Shown piece after piece: positions 33,186 through 42,355 of a DNA stretch of 64,000 nt. The stretch comes from Hymenobacter terrenus (GTDB taxonomy: Bacteria > Bacteroidota > Bacteroidia > Cytophagales > Hymenobacteraceae): contig NZ_LATM01000004.1 in the NCBI RefSeq assembly GCF_000972495.1, positions 186,001-250,000 on the forward strand. Reading direction: 5' to 3'. The notes below the pieces were generated by a model that was given only the letters and a program-made list of their open reading frames with translations, was not told the DNA's origin and ran no database searches. The translations under genes were made by a program, and so were the position numbers. The first letter of the stretch is position 1. Every line of letters begins with the position of its first letter.

Positions 33186-34625
33186 ATGAAATTCCCTCCA
33201 TTATTCCTCGGCTTAACTGTAGCCACGCTGCTAGCAGGCTGCGCCCGCCGACCTACCAAGCTGGAAATTTACGATGTGGTTATCAACCACGTGGCTGTGG
33301 TGGACGTGCTAACGGGCCAGTTGCGACCAAATCGGGTAGTGGCCATTTCCCGGGGCAAGATAGTGGAGGTAGCGCCGGCTGATAAGGACAGCTACGCCGC
33401 CCGGCAATACGTCAACGGCAACGGCCGCTACCTCATTCCGGGTTTGTGGGACATGCACGTTCACTTTCGGGGCGGCGACAGTCTTATTGCGGCTAATAAA
33501 AAGAGCCTGACATTGTTCTTGGCGCATGGCATCACAACGGTCCGTGATGCAGGCGGCGACCTTACTACCAGCGTATTACAGTGGTCGCAGGATATGGATG
33601 CGGGCAAAATGCCAGGCCCGCGTATTTTCACCTCCGGCCCCAAGCTTGATGGCCCGGGCGCCTACTGGCCTGGCTCCCTGGAGGTGGAAACGCCGGTTCA
33701 AATCCGCAAGGCGCTGGATTCGCTGCAACGACTGCGGGTAGATTACGTGAAGATTTATGACAGCAAGATTTCTGGCCAGGCATACCTTGAAACCATCAGG
33801 CAAGCGCAGCGACGGGGCCTGAAAACCACCGGCCACATGCCTTATTCGGTAACCTTGGCCCAGGCCGTGAAGGGCGGACTCGATGCGACTGAGCACCTCT
33901 ACTATGTCTTCAAAGCTTGTTCTAGTAGGGAAGACAGCATCACGGCGCTGGTGCGCAATAGCCTGAAAACGCCGCAACCGCTGGGCCTCTTTGCCACGCT
34001 GCCCGCCGTGTATGATACCTACAGCACCGCCGCGGCCGCCAACCTCTTCAAGCTGATGGCCGCGCGCCACACGGCCGCAGTGCCCACGCTCTACATCCAG
34101 AAAACCCTGGCCGAGCTGGCCGAAAACGACCACGCCCGGGACACCCTGCGAGCCTATATCGACCCCAGAATTCAGGCCACCTATGCCCGGCGGCTGACGA
34201 GCGCCCGCCAGCAGTCAACCGCAGCCAAGGCTTTCAACAAGAAGCTTAATACCAAACTAATGACCCTGGTACCACTGATGCAGGCGGCGGGCGTCACGCT
34301 GCTGGCCGGGTCCGACAGTGGTCCGTTCAACTCATTCATTTACCCCGGCAGCTCGCTGCAAGAGGAGTTGGTGTTGTTGGTGCAAGCTGGCCTCACACCA
34401 CTCCAAGCCCTGCAGGCCGCTACCATCAACGGAGCTAAATTCATGGGCGTAGCGGGCCGCACCGGCACCATAGCCCCCGGCAAAGACGCCGATTTGGTTT
34501 TGCTCACCGGCAACCCACTGGAGAACATCGGCAACATCCGGCAAATCGATGCGGTTATTTCGCGGGGCAAGGCCTATCCGGCGCCGGCTTTGGTTAATCT
34601 GTTGCGAGGAATCAAGAATCCGTAG
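33186..34625 (+). CDS. amidohydrolase-family lipoprotein
   Basis: 479 residues. Lipobox at Cys19 (TVATLLAGC), an N-terminal composite beta domain, then a metal-dependent amidohydrolase barrel: DMHVHF with His91 and His93 as first metal ligands, KIYDSKISGQAY, the His in TGHMPY, a later His in TEHLYY, and the metal Asp in AGSDSGPF. The C-terminal VAGRTGTIAPGKDADLVLLTGNP is typical of the imidazolonepropionase/prolidase-like branch. It is likely a periplasmic hydrolase of cyclic amides or dipeptides, with the substrate not predictable. The ATG at 33186 gives the signal sequence; longer forms would run through the catalase remnant. Confidence 0.9.
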   Translation: MKFPPLFLGLTVATLLAGCARRPTKLEIYDVVINHVAVVDVLTGQLRPNRVVAISRGKIVEVAPADKDSYAARQYVNGNGRYLIPGLWDMHVHFRGGDSLIAANKKSLTLFLAHGITTVRDAGGDLTTSVLQWSQDMDAGKMPGPRIFTSGPKLDGPGAYWPGSLEVETPVQIRKALDSLQRLRVDYVKIYDSKISGQAYLETIRQAQRRGLKTTGHMPYSVTLAQAVKGGLDATEHLYYVFKACSSREDSITALVRNSLKTPQPLGLFATLPAVYDTYSTAAAANLFKLMAARHTAAVPTLYIQKTLAELAENDHARDTLRAYIDPRIQATYARRLTSARQQSTAAKAFNKKLNTKLMTLVPLMQAAGVTLLAGSDSGPFNSFIYPGSSLQEELVLLVQAGLTPLQALQAATINGAKFMGVAGRTGTIAPGKDADLVLLTGNPLENIGNIRQIDAVISRGKAYPAPALVNLLRGIKNP

Positions 34626-34664
34626 GGGGTGAGGCTCCCTTGGCCAGTCTAACCAAATTGTAAT

Positions 34665-37310
34665 TTAGAAGCCGATGCCTACCCGGAAGCCGGTGCCTAG
34701 CCGCTGTCCGCTTTGCAGGGCCGTGTAGAAATCAACCCGCATCACTTTGAGGATATGCTCGATGCCTGCGCCCAACTCTATGTAGTGGCCGGCCTGAGCG
34801 GTGGTGAGGTAGTTGAACGAGGCCACTTCCTGCCATTTCAGCTGGCGTAGTAGTGGGACTTTATTGAGGATGAATCCGTTGAAATGATGGTCGTAGTGGG
34901 CTTCGAGGTACTTGTTGTTGGTGCTAAAGCGGTAGTAGTCGAGTAGCTGGAAGTTGCTGAAGTTGCCGGTGAGCAAGGTTCGGTTGCCGGAGAAGTGGCG
35001 GTAATCAATAAACGTCATGCCTTCTTGCTTGCCCACGAAACCGCCGACGTTGACGCGGAAGCTACTGGTACCCAGCAAACCCAGCGAAAGATTGTCGCGC
35101 ACGCCAGCCTGCAACAGCAGGTAGCGGACGTCGGCCCCCAGCACCTCCGGCACGGCCAACCGGCCCTGCACGTTGAAAGTGGGCCACTTCGAGCCGAGGT
35201 TGAACTTGCCATCGGGCCGGCTGATGTAGCGCTGGCCCGGCCGGTAGTCGACCGACAAGCCCACGGTAAGAATAGAACTGCGGCCAAAGCCTGTTTCCGG
35301 TAGTTCCTCGCTCACGGGCCGGTTGGGGGTGAATGCGCGGCCGCGCACGTCGCGGATGAGTCGGTCGGTGGTGTTGAACAGTTCGTGGCGCTCGAAATAA
35401 CCGGTAGTGGCGCGCAGGTTCAAGCCGTTTATTGGTTCGGTGAGGTAGGTGATTTCGGCCCCATCGCGGCGGTAGAGCTTGGCGTAGTTGCGGTTGTCCA
35501 GCAGCGTATAAATTGTATTGATAGCCGGCGTGAGCTGCGTATTTCTATCAAAATTCTCAATAGTACGGCCTGTTACAATACTGATTTGCTTGAGCTTGGC
35601 TGGATGCAGCTGCCAGGTGGCCGCCAGGCTGGGGTTCAGCTCTTCGCTGCTGAAGCCGTAGCGCAACGTGGGTGTGATGGTGAAATAGCGGCGGTCGTCG
35701 GTGCGCTGGCTAAAGATGGCCTGGGCGTTGAGCACGATGCCTTCTACGGTGTTGTACTGAAAAATCTGGGCCACTGGCAGCACCGACACCGACTGTTTGC
35801 GAAAGGTGTTGCTATACGTGTAGCCACCCACTGCTAAGTTAATGGGCTCGAACTTGTTGCGAACTTTGTCGAGAGAGTCCTGGTAGGGGCGCGAGTTGCG
35901 GATGACTTCCGTGCTGTCTTTCACGTGGTAGTCCTTCTGCTCCTCGGCTGTGAGGGGCACCGGGCGCACTTGGTCCCAATAGGCTGAGTCGCGCTCGTTC
36001 ACGCCCTTTTCTACCAACTGCACTTCGCCGCGCGGCATCTGGGCCAGGGGGTCGTTTCGGAGCGAGTCGCGCTGGGCGCGCTTCACCTGCTTGCGCACCT
36101 GGGCGTTGAGGCCGCGCAGGTCGGGCTTGCGCTTGCGGATTTGGGCGGCGGTTTCCTGGCCGGCGGGGGCTTTATCGTTAGTTTCGGTTACGGGCGGCGG
36201 GGTTTTGGCCACGGGCGGGGTGGGATAGGTGGGCACCACGTTGGCGTAATTGGAAAGCACGGCCGTGATGTAGCCCGAGCCCTTAAAGCCCAGACCCGAC
36301 AAATTGGCGCGCACTTGCTGCGACTGGATAAGCCAGACGTTGGGGTTACCGGGCGCGGGGGCATACTGTTGCGAGATATGGAGCTGGTCGACGTAATCAA
36401 TTTGCGCGTCCTTATCCAAGCTTAAATCCAGGGAATGAATGCGCCACGAACCGTCAACGATGTAGATGTAGCCCGAAAAAACGGGGTCGGTGCGGCGGCG
36501 CGGAATCACCCGGATTTTGTGCACTACTTCGCCGCCCTGCGGGGTGCTGCCCACCAGCTCATACCGGTAAAACAGCATGGCGTTGGCCGCGATGGGCGAC
36601 ACGAAGCCGCGCTCCGAAAAAGCCGGCTTTATCAGGTTTTCGTAGAAACCCAGGTTGCGGCCGGCGCTGGCCCGGTTGAAGCTGATGCCCCGCGAATCAC
36701 CGCTTATCCGGCTCGAAAGCATCCGCTCTTTGATAACGTTTGGCTGGGTGAAGCTGAAGTCGGAAAGGCTTTCGGAGAGGTAGAAAATGCCTTTTTTAAT
36801 GTCGGGTCCGAGCTTAAACAAGCCCATGATTTTAGCCGGGGTATCATCAATGCGGCCCAGGGCTTTGATATAGATGCGGGCCCGGTAGGAAGCCACTTCA
36901 CGCCGATGGTAGGCCCGCCACTGCTGCGCCTGCTGAATAATGGCGTAGGCTGGGTCGCGGTCAGTCGACTTCACCACTACTTCGCCCAGATTGTAGGCTT
37001 CGGGCTCCAGCGTAATGTTGACGGTCAGCACGGAGTCAGCGCCGAGCACCCGCACCGGCTCGACATGCTGCCGGTAACCTACGTACTGAAACACCAACTC
37101 GTACTGCCCGGCTGGCAGACGCAGCTGGAACTGCCCCTGCTCGTTGGCGCCGGTGCTGGTAGCTGAGCCACGCACGGCCACGTTGGCGAAGGCCAGCCCC
37201 TGCTTATTCGAGCCGCTCACCGTCCCCCTGATGACGCCGGCGCGGATAAGAGTGGGCAACCCGCACAACAGCAAAGCTGCTAGCAACAGACGAAATAGAT
37301 TCAGAGGCAT
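34665..37310 (-). CDS. DUF5686 / carboxypeptidase-regulatory-like outer-membrane protein
   Basis: 881 residues: signal peptide (NLFRLLLAALLLCGLPTLIRAG), a carboxypeptidase regulatory-like domain (about 25-110, IRGTVSGSNKQGLAFANVAVRG, YELVFQYVGYRQHV), then the DUF5686 region. This has a conserved middle (SYRARIYIKALGRI, KRMLSSRISG-type stretch) and a long C-terminal beta-strand-rich part that ends GTGFRVGIGF, an aromatic terminal strand as in outer-membrane barrels. A charged linker (about 385-430, rich in Lys, Arg and Gln) separates the halves. This family is widespread in Bacteroidota, and its role is unknown. The ATG at 37310 was preferred; 37343 would add an unrelated stretch. Confidence 0.88.
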   Translation of the reverse strand: MPLNLFRLLLAALLLCGLPTLIRAGVIRGTVSGSNKQGLAFANVAVRGSATSTGANEQGQFQLRLPAGQYELVFQYVGYRQHVEPVRVLGADSVLTVNITLEPEAYNLGEVVVKSTDRDPAYAIIQQAQQWRAYHRREVASYRARIYIKALGRIDDTPAKIMGLFKLGPDIKKGIFYLSESLSDFSFTQPNVIKERMLSSRISGDSRGISFNRASAGRNLGFYENLIKPAFSERGFVSPIAANAMLFYRYELVGSTPQGGEVVHKIRVIPRRRTDPVFSGYIYIVDGSWRIHSLDLSLDKDAQIDYVDQLHISQQYAPAPGNPNVWLIQSQQVRANLSGLGFKGSGYITAVLSNYANVVPTYPTPPVAKTPPPVTETNDKAPAGQETAAQIRKRKPDLRGLNAQVRKQVKRAQRDSLRNDPLAQMPRGEVQLVEKGVNERDSAYWDQVRPVPLTAEEQKDYHVKDSTEVIRNSRPYQDSLDKVRNKFEPINLAVGGYTYSNTFRKQSVSVLPVAQIFQYNTVEGIVLNAQAIFSQRTDDRRYFTITPTLRYGFSSEELNPSLAATWQLHPAKLKQISIVTGRTIENFDRNTQLTPAINTIYTLLDNRNYAKLYRRDGAEITYLTEPINGLNLRATTGYFERHELFNTTDRLIRDVRGRAFTPNRPVSEELPETGFGRSSILTVGLSVDYRPGQRYISRPDGKFNLGSKWPTFNVQGRLAVPEVLGADVRYLLLQAGVRDNLSLGLLGTSSFRVNVGGFVGKQEGMTFIDYRHFSGNRTLLTGNFSNFQLLDYYRFSTNNKYLEAHYDHHFNGFILNKVPLLRQLKWQEVASFNYLTTAQAGHYIELGAGIEHILKVMRVDFYTALQSGQRLGTGFRVGIGF

Positions 37311-37418
37311 ATAATTGGCTAAAGTAGAAAGAGCCCAAGGCAAGTTACGGCCTCAACTGATGCCAGCATAGGCGGAATGGTTGCTTGACCGGATGATGGC
37401 CTCCAGCCACAGCAGCAT

Positions 37419-37450
37419 AAAAAAAGGCAGCCCGAACGGCTGCCTTTTTT
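37419..37450. terminator. bidirectional hairpin terminator
   Basis: AAAAAAAGGCAGCC ... GGCTGCCTTTTTT with loop CGAAC, 22 nt past the stop of the ferritin-like gene at 37472. Confidence 0.85.
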
Positions 37451-37471
37451 AAGAACAAGTGCTTGTGTCCT

Positions 37472-38446
37472 TTAGTTGAACAAAGCAGCCGGGTCGGCGG
37501 CAAAGTTCTTGGCAATGGCTTTCACCGTCGCAGCATCAAGCGGCTCATCGAATGCTTCGGCACCGGCAGTTGCCGATACGCCCGTAATCAGCGTCTGCAC
37601 GTTGATGCCGGGGGTAGCACCCTGATTGACATTGTCCTCGGCGGGAAAAGTAGTGGCGGAGTTGCCGGCCAGGTAAGGGCCTACTGAAGCGGGTGCACCG
37701 GGGAAACCACCATTAGGTAGCGGCGGCGTACTGGCCGTTTCATCGGGCGTAATCCAGCTTTTGGGAGTAGCGGTATTCTGAATGCCGCCGCGCCGGAACG
37801 AGCGAATGCGGGCCGAATGCCGGGCCTCCACCGAATGAATGTTGAGAGCCGCCTGCAGAATGTTCTTGGTCGCGTCCGTGTTCAGACTAGGAGCACCGCC
37901 TTTGTAGGCCCGCACGCCCGTGTCCACAAATTGCTGGCCTACCTTAAGAAAATCGTCCACGCTCGTGAAATTGCCTGCGTTAGGATTATCCAAACCACCC
38001 AAAGTGGGAAACAGGGCGGCACGGCGCTTGTTGTTCGAACCGGTATAGTCGAAGCCAGCACGACCAGGGTCAGGAATGGCATTGGCCGGGGTTAATACCG
38101 CCAGCAGGGTTTTGATGTGCAGATTCTCGTCATTGAGAATGATTTCAAAAGCTGCTCTCTGCTCCGGATTCAGGATATTCGAATTGAGGGCAGTTTGATA
38201 GAAGTACTTTTCAAGGTATTCCAGCTGCAGCGCTAGGTTCAGGGTGTCCTTCACCGCCTGGGGCAGGGCATTGGCCTGACCATAGGCTTTGGTAAATAAG
38301 GTACTCAGGCCCAGCGGCAGGGCCGCCGCCGTGGCTTTCCGGCCGAAGCCCAGGAAGTTACGAAAAGCGGCACGGCGTGAGTCGAACCGGTCGTACACCT
38401 CGGGGTCAACCTTGGAGATGTCGTCAATAATTTGAAATAAGTCCAT
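37472..38446 (-). CDS. ferritin-like domain protein
   Basis: 324 residues. A short N-terminal part with a weakly hydrophobic segment (ATAAALPLGLSTLFTKAYG, about 35-53) precedes a ferritin-like four-helix region (about 60-240). Metal-ligand-type residues are visible in QLEYLEKYFYQTAL, ILNDENLHIKTLL and HSVEARHSARIRS. It belongs to the Ferritin_2/PF13668 group, which is common in stress-related loci of desiccation- and radiation-tolerant bacteria. The upstream gene on the same strand, 43 nt away, encodes a related Tat-exported lipoprotein; the two likely form an operon. Whether it stores or oxidises iron is not established for the family. Confidence 0.85.
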   Translation of the reverse strand: MDLFQIIDDISKVDPEVYDRFDSRRAAFRNFLGFGRKATAAALPLGLSTLFTKAYGQANALPQAVKDTLNLALQLEYLEKYFYQTALNSNILNPEQRAAFEIILNDENLHIKTLLAVLTPANAIPDPGRAGFDYTGSNNKRRAALFPTLGGLDNPNAGNFTSVDDFLKVGQQFVDTGVRAYKGGAPSLNTDATKNILQAALNIHSVEARHSARIRSFRRGGIQNTATPKSWITPDETASTPPLPNGGFPGAPASVGPYLAGNSATTFPAEDNVNQGATPGINVQTLITGVSATAGAEAFDEPLDAATVKAIAKNFAADPAALFN

Positions 38447-38489
38447 TTTGAAGCTGAATTAGAAGGATGGGAGAAAGCACCGACGGGGC

Positions 38490-39266
38490 TTAGGCGAAAT
38501 TGTTAGCGCTGAGCCTGGAACCCGGAGCCAGGTATCTGTTGGCGGTTTGCAATACTTCCTGTGGGCGCTTCGAGCGCTCCTGACCCGTGCCCGTGGTTGG
38601 GTTGATTTCCACCACATCGTCGGCGACGAAAGTATTAGGGGCCAACAGCTCACGAATAACGGCCGCGTGCCTGGCTTCTACCGACACGATTTTGCCCGCC
38701 AGGATGAGGTTGTCGTTGCTGCTGATGAAGCGACCCGCGCCGTTGTACGCAGCTACTCCCAAATCTTCAAATGCCTTGGCAGCATCCAGTACTCCTAACC
38801 GAGCCGAACCCGTCGGTGTCGTCCGCTGCGTGAAGTCGATGCTGCTGAAATCCGGAGTCAGGTCCCTAATAGCATTGGTGCCCAGTGTGCTTTTAAAGAA
38901 TGCGGCGTGGATAGCCTCGTGGTCCTTCAGGTCTCTGAGAATGGCTTTCTCGCCCTCCGTAGCAGTGGTATTGAAGAACGACCCGGCTGTGGTGCCCACT
39001 ACCTGGGCATAGAATGCGGCTTCGAGCTGCTCCAGCGCATAAGCAAAATTCAAAATACCAATATCGCCGGTGCCCACGTCCAACAAATTGGCGTTGGGGT
39101 CGATGCTGGTATCCTCGTCGTCATCGGAGCAGCCCGCGAGCAAGAGGCCACCTACGGCCAGGCTGGCACCCGTGTAACGGAGGAAAGAGCGGCGCGCCAG
39201 TGGACTGGTCAGGCCACGGCCGCGCTCATCGGGAGGGGCCACCGGGGAATTGTGGGAGTTGTGCAT
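38490..39266 (-). CDS. ferritin-like domain lipoprotein with Tat signal
   Basis: 258 residues. The N-terminus has a twin-arginine motif (ARRSFLRYTG, about 24-33) followed by AVGGLLLAGC, a lipobox with its Cys at about residue 45, so the protein is probably exported folded and lipidated. The ferritin-like region (about 62-215) includes YALEQLEAAFYAQV, LKDHEAIHAAFFKS and VSVEARHAAVIRE, the Glu/His pattern of a di-iron four-helix bundle. Export by Tat fits a protein that acquires its metal in the cytoplasm. It is first of the two-gene unit with the 37472 protein. Confidence 0.87.
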   Translation of the reverse strand: MHNSHNSPVAPPDERGRGLTSPLARRSFLRYTGASLAVGGLLLAGCSDDDEDTSIDPNANLLDVGTGDIGILNFAYALEQLEAAFYAQVVGTTAGSFFNTTATEGEKAILRDLKDHEAIHAAFFKSTLGTNAIRDLTPDFSSIDFTQRTTPTGSARLGVLDAAKAFEDLGVAAYNGAGRFISSNDNLILAGKIVSVEARHAAVIRELLAPNTFVADDVVEINPTTGTGQERSKRPQEVLQTANRYLAPGSRLSANNFA

Positions 39267-39910
39267 ATAAAAGTGGAAAGTTGAATTGTGGAAGAACTCC
39301 CACTACTACGCCCACTCTCGCAACCCTGCCGTTGTATCAACCATAAATTAAGTAGAAATCCGGACGCATTTCCGTACAAATCCACGATACCTCCTGCTGA
39401 GTAACTATCTGTAAAACAGCCAGTGTTCAGGCTACTATCCTTCGACTGAGGCCACTGGATAAGGTTAGCAAAGCGTTCTGCAAGACTGACCGGGCACACG
39501 CCAAGCAGAACCAGGTGCATCGTAGCGGGAAAGGAGCCAAGCATTAGCAATGGTAGCTGAGCAAGGAGATTAGCAAGTCGTTCTGAAAAATTAAAGCGCT
39601 CCTGATGCTGTATGGTCAGGGTGTTCAGCGAGCCTGGTGTGGAACTGTTGCGCGAAGGAGAATAAAAATGAGAAGTCTATTCTTCTTCCAAAAACCGATA
39701 TAAATCTCAAACATGAAATCAAGGTCGTATACAATCGTGTTGTTTCTTACCACGCTATGGTAGCAATATCATGTCGTCATAGCGGGCTATCTTCCGTCGA
39801 ATTTGGAAAGAGGGTTTTGCGTCATGCAACCATGGTATAATCAGATGCGATAAGCTACGCATTACTTATCCTGCATTGGGCTGAAAATAAAATAACTGTT
39901 GATTGAGATA
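39267..39910. other. intergenic region of about 640 nt, no gene seen
   Basis: AT-richer than its flanks, with short open frames only. Two similar 20-mers (GTTAGCAAAGCGTTCTGCAA near 39463 and ATTAGCAAGTCGTTCTGAAA near 39571) form a loose direct repeat. A very short frame at about 39668 (MRSLFFFQKPI) has no support. It may be decayed mobile or accessory DNA. Confidence 0.5.
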
Positions 39911-40411
39911 ATGTTCAAAAGCCCCGACAAAACCCCCAAGCAGTACACGCCTGGCGAGGCGCTGCAAAAGATTGCCGCCTTCTGCGCCTACCAGGAGCGC
40001 ACCCAAAAAGAGGTCGAGCAAAAGCTGCGCTCCTATGGCCTCGATGAAGACGAAGCCGGAGAAATCATCATCCGCCTGAGCCGCGAAAAGCTGCTGGACG
40101 AGGAGCGCTTCGCCAAGGCTTTCGTGCGCGGGCACTACCGCCAGAAAAAGTGGGGCCGCCGCCGCATCTTCCAGGAGCTGAAGCAAAAAGGCATCAGCGA
40201 ATATTGCATCAAGGCCGGCATGAAGGAGATTGACGGCGAGGAATACTACCAGAACCTGGTCGAGATACTGGAGAAGAAGGACCGGCAGGAAAAGGAAACT
40301 AACCCCCGCGTGCGCCGCATGAAAATAGCCCAGTACCTCACCGGCAAAGGCTACGAGCAGGACCTGATAAAAATCGCACTCGACGACCTGGGCAAGCCAG
40401 AAGAAGAGTAA
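39911..40411 (+). CDS. recX: RecX-family regulatory protein
   Basis: 166-residue, highly charged, all-helical protein with the three-repeat RecX architecture: AFCAYQERTQKEVEQKLRSYG, then LSREKLLDEERFAKAFVRGHYRQKKWGRRRIFQELKQKGI, then the last repeat (RRMKIAQYLTGKGYEQDLI). RecX binds RecA filaments and caps or regulates recombination. recA is not adjacent. The ATG at 39911 was chosen; an in-frame TTG at 39899 would add four residues. The gene converges on the DUF4230 gene, with a palindromic hairpin in the gap. Confidence 0.87.
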   Translation: MFKSPDKTPKQYTPGEALQKIAAFCAYQERTQKEVEQKLRSYGLDEDEAGEIIIRLSREKLLDEERFAKAFVRGHYRQKKWGRRRIFQELKQKGISEYCIKAGMKEIDGEEYYQNLVEILEKKDRQEKETNPRVRRMKIAQYLTGKGYEQDLIKIALDDLGKPEEE

Positions 40412-40424
40412 ATAGAAGTGAAGT

Positions 40425-40446
40425 GGCGCGGAGCCTTCGCTCCGCG
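40425..40446. repeat. short GC-rich palindrome (REP-like, possible terminator)
   Basis: CGCGGAGC-CTTC-GCTCCGCG, an 8-bp perfect stem with a 4-nt loop, between convergent recX and DUF4230 genes. The same unit occurs at about 5961 and 6046. Confidence 0.65.
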
Positions 40447-40469
40447 TCCCCCACACCTTACACAAGCAC

Positions 40470-41105
40470 CTACTGCTTAGGCCCTGCCGCGGGCAGGCTC
40501 AATTGCTGCCCTAGCACCACGTGCCGCCCGGTAAGGCTCCGCAGCAGCGGCACGAGAATCTGCTCGGCATTGTGCTGCGTTTCGGCCAGAATACCCGATT
40601 GTAAAGCGGCGTTGCGGACCTGGGCTTCGGCGTATTTATAGCCTTCGTCCACCAATTCAGCATCCTGAAAAAAACCATTCTCCGTATTGTAAACGCGGCT
40701 CTGGTTGTGGTTAATCTGAAAGGTGCACAGCTCTGGCGGCGGCAGTGCCACGCGCACCACGGAATCGCCTTCCAGCACCACATCTTGGGGCTTCAACTTG
40801 CGTAAGTCGATGCAGCCCACCGCTTCGCCCCCCACGATAAGCGCCACTTTCGACTCGGGCAGAAAGCGGTAGGTGCGGCGCTTATACTCCACCACGTCCC
40901 GGAAATAGTAGCGCACCAGCTCCAACCGGCCCAGGGCTTCAACCTGTGTCAGCACCGTATTGTGGGTCACGGTGACTTGCGGCTCATTAATCCCCAGCGG
41001 GTTAAGGCTGCTGAGTGTCGGACCAATCTTTTTCCACAGCAACCAGCCCAAACCCGCTAAAAACAACAGCGGTAATGAGCGGCGGGCGAGGCGAATTAGA
41101 TTCAT
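40470..41105 (-). CDS. DUF4230 domain membrane-anchored protein
   Basis: 211 residues. One N-terminal membrane helix (LPLLFLAGLGWLLWKKIG, about 11-28) is followed by a DUF4230 domain: VTHNTVLTQVEALGRLELVRYYFRDVVEY, KVALIVGGEAVGCIDLRKL, VALPPPELCTFQIN and a helical end (EGYKYAEAQVRNAALQSGIL). DUF4230 proteins are widespread and uncharacterised; the fold resembles band-7-like inner-membrane proteins. It is divergent from the GT39-like gene, 63 nt apart. A TACTTTG string lies a few bases upstream of the start codon. Confidence 0.85.
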   Translation of the reverse strand: MNLIRLARRSLPLLFLAGLGWLLWKKIGPTLSSLNPLGINEPQVTVTHNTVLTQVEALGRLELVRYYFRDVVEYKRRTYRFLPESKVALIVGGEAVGCIDLRKLKPQDVVLEGDSVVRVALPPPELCTFQINHNQSRVYNTENGFFQDAELVDEGYKYAEAQVRNAALQSGILAETQHNAEQILVPLLRSLTGRHVVLGQQLSLPAAGPKQ

Positions 41106-41154
41106 ATTGGCAAAGTACGGGTGCTTTACCTCGGCGTTGGGCCGGGGGCGGGAC

Positions 41155-41162
41155 TAGCTTTG
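41155..41162 (+). promoter_or_regulatory. TAnnTTTG -7 box (TAGCTTTG)
   Basis: Exact -7 consensus ending 6 nt before the ATG at 41169, implying a leaderless or nearly leaderless mRNA. A TTG at 41137-41139 is somewhat close for a -33 element. Confidence 0.45.
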
Positions 41163-41168
41163 CAGCTT

Positions 41169-42350
41169 ATGCAGCAGCTGTCTTTATTTCGTTCGCTCAG
41201 CCAGCGTTTTTGGCAGCACTACCCAGTCCTGCTGGCGGGGCTGTGGGTGCTGGTGCAGCTGGTCTTTCTACGGCGGTTTCATGGGCCGCACTTTGCCAAC
41301 GACAGCGCCCGCTATCTGCAATACGCCGCCGATATTGCCGCGAGTGGCTACTTCGCGCCGGGCCACAACCTGCGTTACGTGCTCTACCCGCTGTTTCAGA
41401 GCCTTTGGCTCTGGCTGGGCCTCGGGTGGTGGGGAATAATAGCCGGGCAGCTGGCTATTTCAGCCCTGGCGACGCGGGCCATTTACCGGGGCACCCGGCG
41501 CCTGGCCGACGGCAGCCGCGGTGCGGCTGCCCTGGCCACGTTTCTGTTCATCGCCTGGCCTGACATCCAACAATTTAACGTATTTCTTCTGACCGAGTCA
41601 TTATTTATCAGTCTGGTAGCTCTGTCGTTCGGCGCATTCACCCGAGTGCGGAGCGAGCGACCGATGGATTGGGCCGTGCTGGCGATTGTCTTGGTTCTCA
41701 CGGCCCTGGCCCGGCCCAACGGCTTCATGGTAGGGCTAGCAGCAAGCCTGGCGGGGCTCGATGCGCTACGGCGGCGCCCCAACCGCCGGCCGTGGCAGGT
41801 GGTCCTGCTGGGGCTGGGGCTACTCTCGCCGCTGCTGTGGCGGGCGCTCAATCATCAACTCGCCACCTATTACCTGATGGACACCTATCAGCGGGGCGAG
41901 CTGATTTTCCGCTACCAGCTTTGGGCCGTGCATCAGTCAAAGCCCCTGACCATGCCACCGCCCGGCACCGGGCCAGCGGCCCGGGTGCTCTACTTTGCCG
42001 CCCACAACCCTGGCTACCTAATCCGCCTGATGCTGGGCAAGCTATTCGTCTTCCTCAGCTACCTCAAGCCTCACTATTCGCTGGCGCACCGCGTGATGGG
42101 CGTGCTCGTGCTCTGGCCCGGCTACGTACTCGCGGGGCTAGCTGCCCGCCGGGCGGCTATTTGGCGGCCAGCGCGGGTATTTCTGGGGGGTATTTTCCTG
42201 CTTCAAACGGCCATCATCATGCTCACCGTTGACGACTGGGACGTACGGTTTCTGGCGCCGGTACTGCCAGTGGTGTTTGTACTGGCCTCGCTGGAAATAA
42301 TGACACGCGTCGGTCATCAGTCCAAAACGACACCGCTGGCCGCCGCTTAG
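41169..42350 (+). CDS. ArnT/GT39-like polytopic membrane protein
   Basis: 393 residues with about ten predicted membrane helices. After the first helix comes FHGPHFANDSARYLQYAADIA, an acidic extracytoplasmic loop similar to the DDE/ND loop of GT-C glycosyltransferases (ArnT, GT39). Further features are YPLFQSLWLWLG and the AWPDIQQFNVFLLTESLFI stretch with a Glu in the second loop. Such enzymes transfer sugars from lipid carriers to envelope acceptors; acceptor and donor are not predictable. The start at 41169 follows a TAGCTTTG box by 6 nt. Its stop is 5 nt from the stop of the convergent deaminase gene. Confidence 0.7.
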   Translation: MQQLSLFRSLSQRFWQHYPVLLAGLWVLVQLVFLRRFHGPHFANDSARYLQYAADIAASGYFAPGHNLRYVLYPLFQSLWLWLGLGWWGIIAGQLAISALATRAIYRGTRRLADGSRGAAALATFLFIAWPDIQQFNVFLLTESLFISLVALSFGAFTRVRSERPMDWAVLAIVLVLTALARPNGFMVGLAASLAGLDALRRRPNRRPWQVVLLGLGLLSPLLWRALNHQLATYYLMDTYQRGELIFRYQLWAVHQSKPLTMPPPGTGPAARVLYFAAHNPGYLIRLMLGKLFVFLSYLKPHYSLAHRVMGVLVLWPGYVLAGLAARRAAIWRPARVFLGGIFLLQTAIIMLTVDDWDVRFLAPVLPVVFVLASLEIMTRVGHQSKTTPLAAA

Positions 42351-42355
42351 CCGCT

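Noticed and set aside
39637..39840. 67-codon plus-strand frame in the 39.3-39.9 kb gap
   Set aside because: Composition looks non-coding, and its similarity to anything known is nil by eye.
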